Source of the DNA: Lachnospiraceae bacterium | GTDB lineage: Bacteria; Bacillota; Clostridia; Lachnospirales; Lachnospiraceae | Direction of reading: 5' to 3' | Assembly (NCBI GenBank): GCA_014804485.1 | Contig: JAAUZT010000004.1 | Location: 1 to 40,891, forward strand | DNA: 40,891 bases | Part shown: positions 34,280-40,891 of the stretch, piece by piece | Numbering within the stretch: position 1 is the stretch's first letter | How the letters are laid out: each line of letters starts with the position of its first letter | Made by a program: the position numbers and the translations under genes | The notes under the pieces: generated by a model | What the model was told of the DNA's origin: nothing | Seen by the model: the letters and a program-made list of their open reading frames with translations, nothing else | The model's database searches: none

Positions 34280-34304
34280 TACTCCGATGGGAATAGAAGA
34301 GAAG

Positions 34305-34345
34305 ACGGCAGAAACTGCGTGATTAGGCGCGGTGCTGCCGTTTTC
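34305..34345 (+). terminator. Terminator of the BlaI/BlaR-type operon
   Basis: ACGGCAG (34305-34311) pairs with CTGCCGT (34335-34341), followed by TTT. A smaller CGGAGTA/TACTCCG hairpin overlaps the stop codon. Confidence 0.5.
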
Positions 34346-34350
34346 CTATT

Positions 34351-34392
34351 CTATAGGAAATTCCTACGTTCATGCACGCGTTCGCGAAGCGA
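34351..34392. repeat. Dispersed repeat, AGGAAATTCCTACGTTC copy with terminator-like end
   Basis: CTATAGGAAATTCCTACGTTCA (first part 34353-34372 identical to 9501-9520) is followed by CGCG-TTCG-CGAAGCG and a run of eight T. The T tract points in plus direction between two converging genes. Confidence 0.55.
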
Positions 34393-34398
34393 TTTTTT

Positions 34399-35352
34399 TT
34401 ATAGGCCATATTCCCGATACAACTGCTCCCGATATGCCGGATCAGACAGGGCGCGTTTCATTTCCTCCGTTTTGCCAGACTCCGTGAGTTTTTGCATCAA
34501 CTGTAGGGCTCTGCACTCACCTTTGGCAAGCCCTTCTTTATGCCCTTCGGCAAGCCCTTCTTTATGCCCTTCGGCAAGCCCTTCTTCGCGGCCCTTGGCA
34601 AGACCTTCCTCAAGTCCCTCGGCATGGCCGATCTCGCGCCATTCCTTCCGTTCACTCCGTATATGTTTCTCCTCATCATACTCAAAGATACTCACCGCTA
34701 TCGCCTCCGCCCGATTCTGGGATAAAAAATCCGCAAGTATTCCGTTTCTGATACAATGATCTACTGCCTGTTCCACCGCTTCCGGGAAAGCCATCGATTT
34801 CGCGAAGGTTCTGACCAGCTCCACATACTGGGCATATTCTTTTAACAGACTGCAGGTTTCCAACAGCTCCTGATTATGTCCCAAGTTGATGTTATAAACG
34901 ATGACGGTCAGTTCCAATGCCGGCTGATCCTGTTTCTTCTCGAATGCATCCGACAGCCGGAGCAGTTGCTGTTCGGGTTGAAAATCTGTTCCGTTATAAA
35001 ACACCACAAATCTGGGTGCCGGAATCCTGACAAGCTTCCCGCTGTACAGATTTTCGTCTTTGATTCTTCTCTGCAGTACCCGGCTCACATAGAACAGATC
35101 CCTTAACGGCATGTTGGGATTGTATGTGGACTGGTGTTCATAGAGCAGCAACTCAAAGTCAAACACAAAGGAAATATCATTCTTATAATTCATATAGACT
35201 GCATTTTCCAGTGTGGTGATCTCCAGATTACCCACATCCGTATAGGATGTCCCATTCAGTGCGTTGTACAGGCCGAGCAGATTTTCCTTTTCCCTAAAAA
35301 GCATACGGAATACGGTGTCCTTAAAATTACGTTGTACATTTGTTTCGTTCAT
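34399..35352 (-). CDS. Rpn-family recombination-promoting nuclease / PD-(D/E)XK putative transposase-like protein
   Basis: A 317-aa protein. The N-terminal part (FKDTVFRMLFREKENLLGLYNALNGTSY) and DISFVFDFELLLYEHQST with the D...E-Q nuclease residues are typical of Rpn/YhgA-like proteins. The C-terminal tail contains degenerate EGLxEG repeats (about residues 243-277), encoded by DNA that includes two perfect 24-bp tandem copies (34533-34556, 34557-34580), probably variable in number between strains. AAGGAGG upstream of ATG 35352 is a strong ribosome site. Family members cleave DNA and affect recombination or phage defence; the role here is unknown. It is followed by the XRE gene upstream on the same strand but 300 bases apart. 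Confidence 0.85.
   Translation of the reverse strand: MNETNVQRNFKDTVFRMLFREKENLLGLYNALNGTSYTDVGNLEITTLENAVYMNYKNDISFVFDFELLLYEHQSTYNPNMPLRDLFYVSRVLQRRIKDENLYSGKLVRIPAPRFVVFYNGTDFQPEQQLLRLSDAFEKKQDQPALELTVIVYNINLGHNQELLETCSLLKEYAQYVELVRTFAKSMAFPEAVEQAVDHCIRNGILADFLSQNRAEAIAVSIFEYDEEKHIRSERKEWREIGHAEGLEEGLAKGREEGLAEGHKEGLAEGHKEGLAKGECRALQLMQKLTESGKTEEMKRALSDPAYREQLYREYGL
34533..34580. repeat. Two perfect 24-bp tandem repeats inside the Rpn-family gene
   Basis: Each unit encodes one GLAEGHKE octapeptide. Flanking degenerate units widen the repeat to about 34520-34625. Slippage would change length by eight residues without a frameshift. Confidence 0.75.
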
Positions 35353-35373
35353 TCTGTGTCCTCCTTGGTTAGA

Positions 35374-35409
35374 GACAGACCATTTTCAAACAGAAAAAGT
35401 TTGTCTGTC
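35374..35409. promoter_or_regulatory. Hairpin upstream of the Rpn-family gene
   Basis: GACAGAC (35374-35380) pairs with GTCTGTC (35403-35409), and CAAAC with GTTTG inside. It lies just upstream of the gene's ribosome site (minus strand). The remaining bases to 35649 are AT-rich and show no gene. Confidence 0.4.
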
Positions 35410-35649
35410 ACAGGAGAACCGCTTCAGATCCTCCTGCCTTAGTAAAAGTTAATTGGGAACAAAGCATGGATTTTCTGAAACTTAGAATAAAAATAGAAAG
35501 TACTGATCTGTTTTTGTAGAAAATATGCTTTCCATTACTATAGCACGATGTTGACGGAATTGTAAATAGATTTTTTTGAAAAAAGGAAAACATCTTTAAA
35601 CGATAAAAGGCGCGGACAGACAAAGCGGCCGGCCTAAAATATTCCGTAT

Positions 35650-36009
35650 CTACTTTACGCGCTTGATGGAATTGCGCAGCATTAACAGATCATAGTAATC
35701 TAAGAGAAGCTGTGTGCTTTTGGGATCCAGTTCTACGATCGTGTTCATTAGGTCGCCCACCGTGTAATCCGCAGAGAGGGGATGGTTCAGCGTGTCGATT
35801 CCTGCTTTATAATCTGTTCGTTGTAAGAGATAGTCTGTAGAGACATCAAAGAAATCTGCCAGCATCGACAATGTGTTCAGATCAGGTAAATGGACGCACT
35901 TCTCATAATTAGAGACGGTTGCCACAGTCACATTCAGATAGGTTGCAACTTCTTTTTGCAGAATTCCTTTTTCTTTTCGTAATGTTGCCAATAATTTACC
36001 AAGTTCCAT
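35650..36009 (-). CDS. XRE-family helix-turn-helix regulator
   Basis: A 119-aa protein. The HTH_3 domain (MELGKLLATLRKEKGILQ..VATYLNVTVATVSNYEKCVHLPD) covers residues 1-60, and a C-terminal helical extension ends LLDYYDLLMLRNSIKRVK. GGAG at about seven bases upstream favours ATG 36009; a GTG at 36024 would add five residues. A plus-strand promoter faces away at 36036, so the gene is divergent from the GH9 unit and could control it or itself. The target is not known. Confidence 0.82.
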   Translation of the reverse strand: MELGKLLATLRKEKGILQKEVATYLNVTVATVSNYEKCVHLPDLNTLSMLADFFDVSTDYLLQRTDYKAGIDTLNHPLSADYTVGDLMNTIVELDPKSTQLLLDYYDLLMLRNSIKRVK

Positions 36010-36035
36010 ATCGTTCTCCGACACATAAACTATAT

Positions 36036-36064
36036 TTGTATATGTGGTTATCTGATGGTATAAT
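36036..36064 (+). promoter_or_regulatory. Promoter of the GH9 leader
   Basis: TTGTAT (36036-36041), 17 bases, TATAAT (36059-36064): a near-ideal sigma-A promoter. It implies a leader of roughly 450 bases before the GH9 gene. Confidence 0.6.
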
Positions 36065-36071
36065 GCGTAAG

Positions 36072-36508
36072 CAGTTGATTGTGTTAAACGGCTTACATCT
36101 GCACATGATTCTAGGACAATTTCACGATAAAAGAAATGAAAATAAAGAATACAAATAAAAACGAGACTAAAGGAAGCGAATATTTAACGATAAGTTAAAT
36201 ATCTGATACGAAACGTTTAGCGGGCAAGGAACATTAGAAAGCTAAGAAGGGGGCACAGATGAAAGTTAATATCTACGGAGCCGCGCTTTCGCTCCTTTCA
36301 CAGCGCAACAGACACTAAGCTCGTGGGAAACCTCGCTGTGTTCAAGCAACAATACAGTTGAGGATCAGGATAATTCAGACAGCATATTACTTGAAAAGAG
36401 ACGTTGCAAGGAGTAAGATGGATTCAGGTTTGTTTTCATGTGCCGGACGTGTACGGAGACAGATTCAAACATACGAATGGAACGGGATAACGAAAACGGG
36501 AAGGCGTA
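36072..36508 (+). other. Long structured leader of the GH9 gene
   Basis: No full gene is seen here. Stems: ATATTTAAC/GTTAAATAT (36180-36202, perfect), TTAGC/GCTAA (about 36217-36245), TGAAA/TTTCA enclosing GGAGC/GCTCC (36259-36300), and CACAGCG/CGCTGTG (36299-36340). No known riboswitch consensus could be matched by eye. The clustering suggests a regulatory RNA of unassigned class. Confidence 0.4.
36259..36318 (+). CDS. Possible 19-codon leader peptide
   Basis: MKVNIYGAALSLLSQRNRH, with GAAGGGGG seven bases before the ATG. It sits within the structured leader of the GH9 gene, and its stop is in the loop of the CACAGCG hairpin, an arrangement that would allow translation-coupled control. It is very short and may be chance. 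Confidence 0.25.
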   Translation: MKVNIYGAALSLLSQRNRH

Positions 36509-36520
36509 GTGGGTGATAAG

Positions 36521-38149
36521 ATGGCGGTTTTATGTAATCAGGTAGGATATCTGCCGCTGGGCAGGAAAACGGCGGTATTGACTTCGGGAAAGCATTTCAG
36601 GGTAATGAAGGCGGAGCCCGGACAGGACGACGGACAGGTTGTTATGGAGGGAGACGCGCGGGATGCCAGCGTGGATGCCGCTTCGGGAGACCATGTGCAT
36701 GTGGCGGATTTTAGCCGGATCACGCAGGAAGGAACTTATTATGTACAGAATGAATCCGGGGAGCGGTCACACTGCTTCAGGATCGGGCAGGACGTGTATC
36801 GGGCGATTCAGAAAGATATGACGAAGGCATTGTATTATCAGCGCTGCGGATGCGGGCTGCAGGAAGAGTACGCGGGAGTATATAAACATCCCGTATGTCA
36901 TGCGCATAAGGCGGTGCTCTGGACGGATCACAGCGTAGAGAGGGAAGTGTCGGGCGGCTGGCATGATGCGGGGGACTATGGCAGATACATATCTCCGGCG
37001 GCGGTTGCCGTGGGACACTTGCTCTATGCGTATCTGCTGTTCCCGGATAGTTTTAAGGACAGCCTGAACATACCGGAGTCGGGCAACGGCGTTCCGGATG
37101 TGCTGAATGAATGCCGTTATGAGCTGGAGTGGATGCTCAAGATGCAGGACGAAGAAGGCGGCGCTTACCATAAACTGACATCGGAGCGTCATGCGGATTT
37201 CATCATGCCGGAGGAGGATCATGCGCAGTTCTATCTTTTCCCGGTTTCCTCTATGGCAACTGCGGATTATGCGGCATCCATGGCGTTGGCATCCAGAGTG
37301 TATCGCGCGTATGACGGTGATTTCGCGGACCGGCTGCAGGAGGCGGCCGTAAGGGCTTACGGATGGCTGGAGCAGTATCCGGAATATGTGGGATTTAAGA
37401 ATCCCGAGAGCTGTAACACGGGGGAATATGATGATGTCTGCGATCTGGATGAGAGATTGTGGGCGGCGGCGGAGCTGCTTGTCACCACAGGAGAGCAGAA
37501 GTATCAGGAGCAGATGGACAGACTGCTTAAGGAGAATCTGACGAAGACGGATTTCGGCTGGACGGATGTATCCGGTTTTGCGGCCTTGGCGATTCTTACG
37601 GATGAGTCGCACAGGGCTTCGGCAGAGAGCATGGCGGACTTAAGAGATGCCGTGCTCGCGGAGGCGGACCGGCTCGTGGTTGTGGCGGAGCAGTCCGGTT
37701 ACGGTGTGGCGATGGAGCCGGAGGATTATGTGTGGGGCAGCAATATGGTAGTGCTCAACAGAGGGATGCTGCTGGTGCTGGCGGCACTTCTTATGGAGCA
37801 GGAAGACAGGAAAAGTGCATATGAGCAGACAGCGCTGGCACAGCTTGATTATCTGCTCGGCATGAATGCGGTGGATTACAGTTATGTGACAGGATACGGA
37901 GAGCGCGCATACAGAAATCCGCACAATCGCCCGACGGAGTGTGACGGCATAGAGCTGCCCATGCCCGGATGGGTCAGCGGAGGACCTTTTAAGACACCTT
38001 GCGATGAGGTGGGAAGAGAACAGATTCCGGAAGGGACACCGCCGATGAAATGTTATCTGGACCATGCGGCTTGTTATTCTCTGAATGAGATCACGATTTA
38101 CTGGAATACGCCGGCTGTCTTCGTAACGGCATATTTCAACGGCAAATGA
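36521..38149 (+). CDS. GH9 family glycosidase (endoglucanase-like), apparently cytoplasmic
   Basis: A 542-aa enzyme with an N-terminal Ig-like CelD_N domain (about 1-90: MAVLCNQVGYLP, then TYYVQNESGERSHCFRIG) and a GH9 catalytic (alpha/alpha)6 domain. Catalytic aspartates are Asp149 and Asp152 in SGGWHDAGDYGRYI; the NPHNRPTECDG loop corresponds to the family PHHR region; the proton-donor Glu lies in SLNEITIYWNTPAVF. No signal peptide, cellulose-binding module or dockerin is present, so it probably acts inside the cell on imported oligosaccharides. ATG 36521 is chosen; a GTG at 36509 in frame is an alternative with a slightly better purine stretch. map follows after 31 bases, probably in one transcript. 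Confidence 0.88.
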   Translation: MAVLCNQVGYLPLGRKTAVLTSGKHFRVMKAEPGQDDGQVVMEGDARDASVDAASGDHVHVADFSRITQEGTYYVQNESGERSHCFRIGQDVYRAIQKDMTKALYYQRCGCGLQEEYAGVYKHPVCHAHKAVLWTDHSVEREVSGGWHDAGDYGRYISPAAVAVGHLLYAYLLFPDSFKDSLNIPESGNGVPDVLNECRYELEWMLKMQDEEGGAYHKLTSERHADFIMPEEDHAQFYLFPVSSMATADYAASMALASRVYRAYDGDFADRLQEAAVRAYGWLEQYPEYVGFKNPESCNTGEYDDVCDLDERLWAAAELLVTTGEQKYQEQMDRLLKENLTKTDFGWTDVSGFAALAILTDESHRASAESMADLRDAVLAEADRLVVVAEQSGYGVAMEPEDYVWGSNMVVLNRGMLLVLAALLMEQEDRKSAYEQTALAQLDYLLGMNAVDYSYVTGYGERAYRNPHNRPTECDGIELPMPGWVSGGPFKTPCDEVGREQIPEGTPPMKCYLDHAACYSLNEITIYWNTPAVFVTAYFNGK

Positions 38150-38180
38150 AATAAAACAATGAACTGAGGGCATATCGGAA

Positions 38181-39053
38181 ATGAAGAAACTGGGAAGAAA
38201 CGATCCCTGCTGGTGCGGCAGCGGGAGAAAATATAAGGCATGCCACATGGCTATGGATGAAAAGATAGAGCATTATGCGCTGCAGGGGCATATCGTGCCG
38301 GATCACGATATATTAAAGACACCGGAGCAGATCGAGGGAATCCGTCAAAGCAGTAAGTTGAACATTGCGATTCTGGACGAGATCGAGAAGCAGATCCATA
38401 TCGGCATGAGCACGGAGGAGATCGACAGACTGGTCTGTAATATGACAAAAGAGATGGGCGGGATACCTGCGCCTCTGGGATACGAAGGATTTCCTAAGAG
38501 CGTCTGCACATCCATTAACGAGGTGGTATGCCACGGGATTCCCTGTGAGGAACGGCTGCTTAAGGACGGAGATATCGTCAACGTGGATGTATCCACCATC
38601 TATCAGGGATATTTCTCCGATTCCTCCCGTATGTTTATGCTGGGAAATGTAGATCCGGAGACACAGAAGCTGGTGCGGGTAGCCAGAGAATGCATCGATG
38701 TGGGGCTTGAACAGGTGAAACCGTGGAATTTCCTGGGAGATATGGCACAGGCGATCAATGACCACGCCATGGCAAACGGGTATTCCATCGTGCGGGAGAT
38801 CGGCGGACATGGTGTGGGACTGGAATTCCACGAAGAACCTTTTGTCAGTTATGTGACAAGCAAGGGAACGGAGATGCTCATGGTGCCGGGGATGGTATTT
38901 ACCATAGAGCCCATGGTAAATATGGGCAAGGCGGATATTTATATCGATGACGATGACGGCTGGACGGTCTATACCGATGACGGCAAACCTTCTGCACAGT
39001 GGGAGGTAACGCTGGCGGTGACGGAAGACGGCTATGAAATTTTGACATATTAA
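38181..39053 (+). CDS. map: Methionine aminopeptidase type I with N-terminal SEC-C motif
   Basis: A 290-aa enzyme removing the initiator methionine from new proteins. The SEC-C zinc motif (residues 1-22: RNDPCWCGSGRKYKACH, with Cys10, Cys12, Cys21 and His22) may aid ribosome association. The peptidase fold has the five metal ligands in VNVDVS, YFSDSSRMF, GGHGVG, FTIEPM and QWEVTLAV. The start is ATG 38181 with GAGGG upstream. It follows the GH9 gene by 31 bases without a terminator. A strong terminator comes after. A second copy elsewhere near the ribosomal-protein genes would be usual. Confidence 0.93.
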   Translation: MKKLGRNDPCWCGSGRKYKACHMAMDEKIEHYALQGHIVPDHDILKTPEQIEGIRQSSKLNIAILDEIEKQIHIGMSTEEIDRLVCNMTKEMGGIPAPLGYEGFPKSVCTSINEVVCHGIPCEERLLKDGDIVNVDVSTIYQGYFSDSSRMFMLGNVDPETQKLVRVARECIDVGLEQVKPWNFLGDMAQAINDHAMANGYSIVREIGGHGVGLEFHEEPFVSYVTSKGTEMLMVPGMVFTIEPMVNMGKADIYIDDDDGWTVYTDDGKPSAQWEVTLAVTEDGYEILTY

Positions 39054-39101
39054 GATAAAAAAACTGACGAGTGACATACGATATTTCGTTTGTATGGTTA
39101 G

Positions 39102-39144
39102 AAGTCAGTGCACATCGGGTTTTTCGGTGTACACTGACTTTTTA
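39102..39144 (+). terminator. Terminator after map
   Basis: A stem of about 16 bp from AAGTCAGTG (39102-39110) to CACTGACTT (39132-39140) is followed by TTTTAT. Confidence 0.78.
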
Positions 39145-39355
39145 TATGCAAAAATTTGTGCAACATTCCGATATTGCCAATTGTGGGGCGGTCTGATATC
39201 TTAAGGATACAATCTTTGGATACATCTAAAGTATACTTTATTCCGTGTATCGTACGGCACGGTTCTATGGCGAATCGCCACGGATTTCCAAATGTTGGAG
39301 CTGCAATTGAGCAAGCTTGAGACAACTGAATAAAAAAAGAAAGGAAAGGTATTTT
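39145..39355. other. Intergenic region before the coiled-coil gene
   Basis: No convincing gene. Both strands happen to be open for about 60 codons (minus strand includes APTFGNPWRFAIEPC; plus strand VRHGSMANRHGFPNVGAA), which could reflect a decayed conserved element. TGGCG-AAT-CGCCA (about 39268-39280) is a small hairpin. Confidence 0.35.
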
Positions 39356-40219
39356 ATGAAAGAATTTATGACAAAAGTGTCAGATTATTTGAACGAGAGG
39401 AGAAATGACCCCGAAAGACAGGAAGATCATCTTGCGGCTGTGATCGTGGGAGTAGTGGCGGTTGTAGTTATCGTGCTGCTGTTGCTGCTTCTGTGGGGAC
39501 ATGCCGCGAATGAGCGCAGGCGGGAGGATGAAGAGAAAGCGGCAAGAGCGGCGGAGGAAGCGGAACTGGTGCAGACGACTCATAAAGAGGAAGCAGCGGA
39601 GTATATGGCAGCGAATGATGGTCAGGAGGAGCTTAGACAGGAGTATCTTACAAGCATAGAGTCCCTGAACAGTAAGATCGAGGAGCTGTACAATACTATG
39701 ACGCAGGTGGAACAGACTCTGCTTCAGACGATCGAACAATATCAGCAGGAAGATACCAAGCTGCAGGAGCGGGTGGACACGCTGCATACGGAAGTCTCTG
39801 AAATCTTACAGAAGCTTAAGGAGACACAGACGAAGCTGTATGATCTGACTGATTTGGTGCAGGTTATGAATAAGGAGACAATTCCGATGATTCAGAAGCA
39901 GTTAGTAGAGATCCGGGCCGAGATGGACAAGGTGCACACCGATATATCGGGGCTTTATGCGAAAATCGCGGCATTGGAACAGGAGGATGTCAAGATCTGG
40001 GCAAGTATAGGCGCCATGGAGAAGACATTGAAGAAGGCGCTGAATCAGAATATCACTGAAGTGAATAATCAGTTTGATGTGCTGCTGAATCAATTGGATG
40101 AACTGGTGAATCAGTTAAAGAATGTGGAGAACAGGATTGGCAGACTTTCGGTGCAGACGCTGCGCTACCGGTATGACGCGGAGGCGAATACGCTCTATCT
40201 GGAACCGTACAGCGAATAG
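39356..40219 (+). CDS. Single-pass membrane protein with long coiled coil
   Basis: A 287-aa protein. Residues 1-24 are charged and cytoplasmic, 27-47 are one very hydrophobic helix (VIVGVVAVVVIVLLLLLLWG), and 48-270 form an extended Lys/Glu/Gln-rich coiled coil with heptad periodicity; the C-terminal 20 residues are RYDAEANTLYLEPYSE-like beta. Topology by the positive-inside rule is ambiguous. AAAGGAAAGG lies just before ATG 39356; an in-frame ATG at 39317 is less likely. The secreted protein gene starts 51 bases later, so both may build a surface or envelope structure. No family is recognised. Confidence 0.78.
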   Translation: MKEFMTKVSDYLNERRNDPERQEDHLAAVIVGVVAVVVIVLLLLLLWGHAANERRREDEEKAARAAEEAELVQTTHKEEAAEYMAANDGQEELRQEYLTSIESLNSKIEELYNTMTQVEQTLLQTIEQYQQEDTKLQERVDTLHTEVSEILQKLKETQTKLYDLTDLVQVMNKETIPMIQKQLVEIRAEMDKVHTDISGLYAKIAALEQEDVKIWASIGAMEKTLKKALNQNITEVNNQFDVLLNQLDELVNQLKNVENRIGRLSVQTLRYRYDAEANTLYLEPYSE

Positions 40220-40270
40220 AACAAGGAATAATATTGATAATAGTAAAAATTGGCAAAGGAGATTACTTAT

Positions 40271-40891
40271 ATGAAATACAGAAAGAAAGTACGTGGGATT
40301 CATGTAAATAAAAAAGGAATGGCTGCTCTGTGTGCGGCAGCCGTGTGTATAGGGCTGTTTACAGGCACTACCGCATCAGCAGCAGGAGAAACAGGGGAGT
40401 TTCGCAGCAGGGGAAGTATACGCTATCAGGATGCCGGCGGGCAGGAGGTTATTCTGGATGCGAAGGATTTCGACACACTTTTTCAATATGCCGCTGAGGG
40501 CAAGAGCGGATTGTCCGGAGCGCTTGGCGGCGTAGGAACGAAACTGGTTATAGACAACGGAAAGTACGGATATACAAGGAACCCGCAGGCGGAAGCGGTG
40601 ATCGGGAGTGTACAGACGGCCGAGGAGATGAAGGCGGTTGACTATGATCTGCTGATTCAGGCATTGTCACGGTCCCAGACGCTTCCGGCGGAATATGAGG
40701 AGACATATACACTGGCCACTTCCGATAACCTGACGCTGGGCAGATCGGCGTGGTCGGACGGCAGTCTGCTGCGCGGGAATAATCATGATCTGATAGAGCA
40801 CTATATCAGAGGTTGGATGGAAGGTAGCGGCTGCGGGGATTATGAAGCGTTATATGATGAGGAAGGCAGGTGGATAGGTTATCGTGAGAAA
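40271..40891 (+). CDS. Secreted hypothetical protein, 3' end beyond window
   Basis: An open frame of 207 codons from ATG 40271 to the window edge with no stop. AAAGGAG lies ten bases upstream. The N-terminus KYRKKVRGIHVNKKGM followed by AALCAAAVCIGLFTGTTASA is a Sec signal peptide with probable cleavage after ASA. The mature part starts AGETGEFRSRGSIRYQDAGG and includes a run of acidic and Gly-rich segments; no known domain is recognised. Position and spacing suggest an operon with the coiled-coil membrane protein. Confidence 0.75.
   Translation, partial: MKYRKKVRGIHVNKKGMAALCAAAVCIGLFTGTTASAAGETGEFRSRGSIRYQDAGGQEVILDAKDFDTLFQYAAEGKSGLSGALGGVGTKLVIDNGKYGYTRNPQAEAVIGSVQTAEEMKAVDYDLLIQALSRSQTLPAEYEETYTLATSDNLTLGRSAWSDGSLLRGNNHDLIEHYIRGWMEGSGCGDYEALYDEEGRWIGYREK

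Noticed and set aside
36180..36340. Cyclic di-GMP, cobalamin, THF or lysine riboswitch
   Set aside because: Conserved core motifs of these classes could not be found by eye; only generic stems are seen.
39098..39325. A 75-aa minus-strand protein
   Set aside because: It overlaps the map terminator, has no clear ribosome site and the opposite strand is equally open; kept only as a note.
1..40891. tRNA, rRNA, insertion sequence or prophage genes
   Set aside because: None were recognised; short dispersed repeats are present but no transposase, integrase or att duplication was seen.

Overview
The window looks like a chromosomal segment of a low- to mid-GC, endospore-forming Clostridia, most probably Lachnospiraceae. 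The reasons are a SpmB-type spore maturation gene, strong AGGAGG ribosome sites, a split transketolase, YesM/YesN-type two-component genes, a BlaI/BlaR-type pair, an Rpn-family nuclease and a clostridial FGGY ribulokinase in place of classical AraB. No rRNA, tRNA, CRISPR array, insertion sequence or prophage was recognised. All calls come from reading the sequence and translations by eye; no database search was run.

Layout. (1) 219-1787: a GH13 alpha-glucosidase-like enzyme. (2) 1756-6500: a gene graveyard. It holds a hybrid ABC exporter split by a frameshift, a LytTR response regulator with two nonsense codons fused by deletion to the C-terminal half of a GHKL sensor kinase, a 46-codon scrap of an ABC-F ATPase, a DUF4143 AAA ATPase with a frameshift and an internal deletion, and the last ~30 codons of an AraC regulator. 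(3) 6706-10984: a small 49-aa gene with its own promoter and terminator, an alpha/beta hydrolase, an FAD-dependent dehydrogenase, spmB, and a FabT-like MarR regulator whose promoter carries a FabT-type operator. (4) 10977-14047, minus strand: a membrane-anchored DUF885 protein and a GGDEF protein.

(5) 14117-31935: the main functional unit, L-arabinose (or arabinofuranoside) sensing, uptake and catabolism. A YesM-type kinase, a membrane-anchored sugar-binding protein and a YesN-type regulator form a sensing triad. AraR (GntR-LacI fusion) lies tail to tail with it. A lipoprotein sugar-binding protein, a double-NBD ATPase and two permeases form a YtfQRT/YjfF-like importer. araA, an AraK-type kinase, araD, the two transketolase halves and rpe carry L-arabinose to D-xylulose 5-phosphate and into the pentose phosphate pathway. 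The soluble domain of the sensing binding protein keeps the likely ligand-contact motifs of the transport binding protein, so both probably see the same sugar. AraR-like dyads flank the importer's -10 box, hairpins punctuate nearly every junction, and cre-like sites suggest catabolite control.

(6) 31936-34398: a 36-bp tandem repeat, then a BlaI/BlaR-type pair with an operator over its start site and an unusual sensor domain. (7) 34399-36009, minus strand: an Rpn-family nuclease with a repeat-rich tail, and an XRE regulator. (8) 36036-39053: a promoter, a ~450-nt structured leader, a GH9 glycosidase without signal peptide, and a methionine aminopeptidase with a SEC-C zinc finger. (9) 39356-40891: a membrane-anchored coiled-coil protein and the start of a secreted protein cut by the window edge.

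Most interesting: the paralogous sensor/transport binding-protein pair wired to a two-component system beside AraR; the degraded regulator/exporter locus; the orphan FabT-like gene with its operator; two families of short dispersed intergenic repeats; and the long leader of the GH9 gene.
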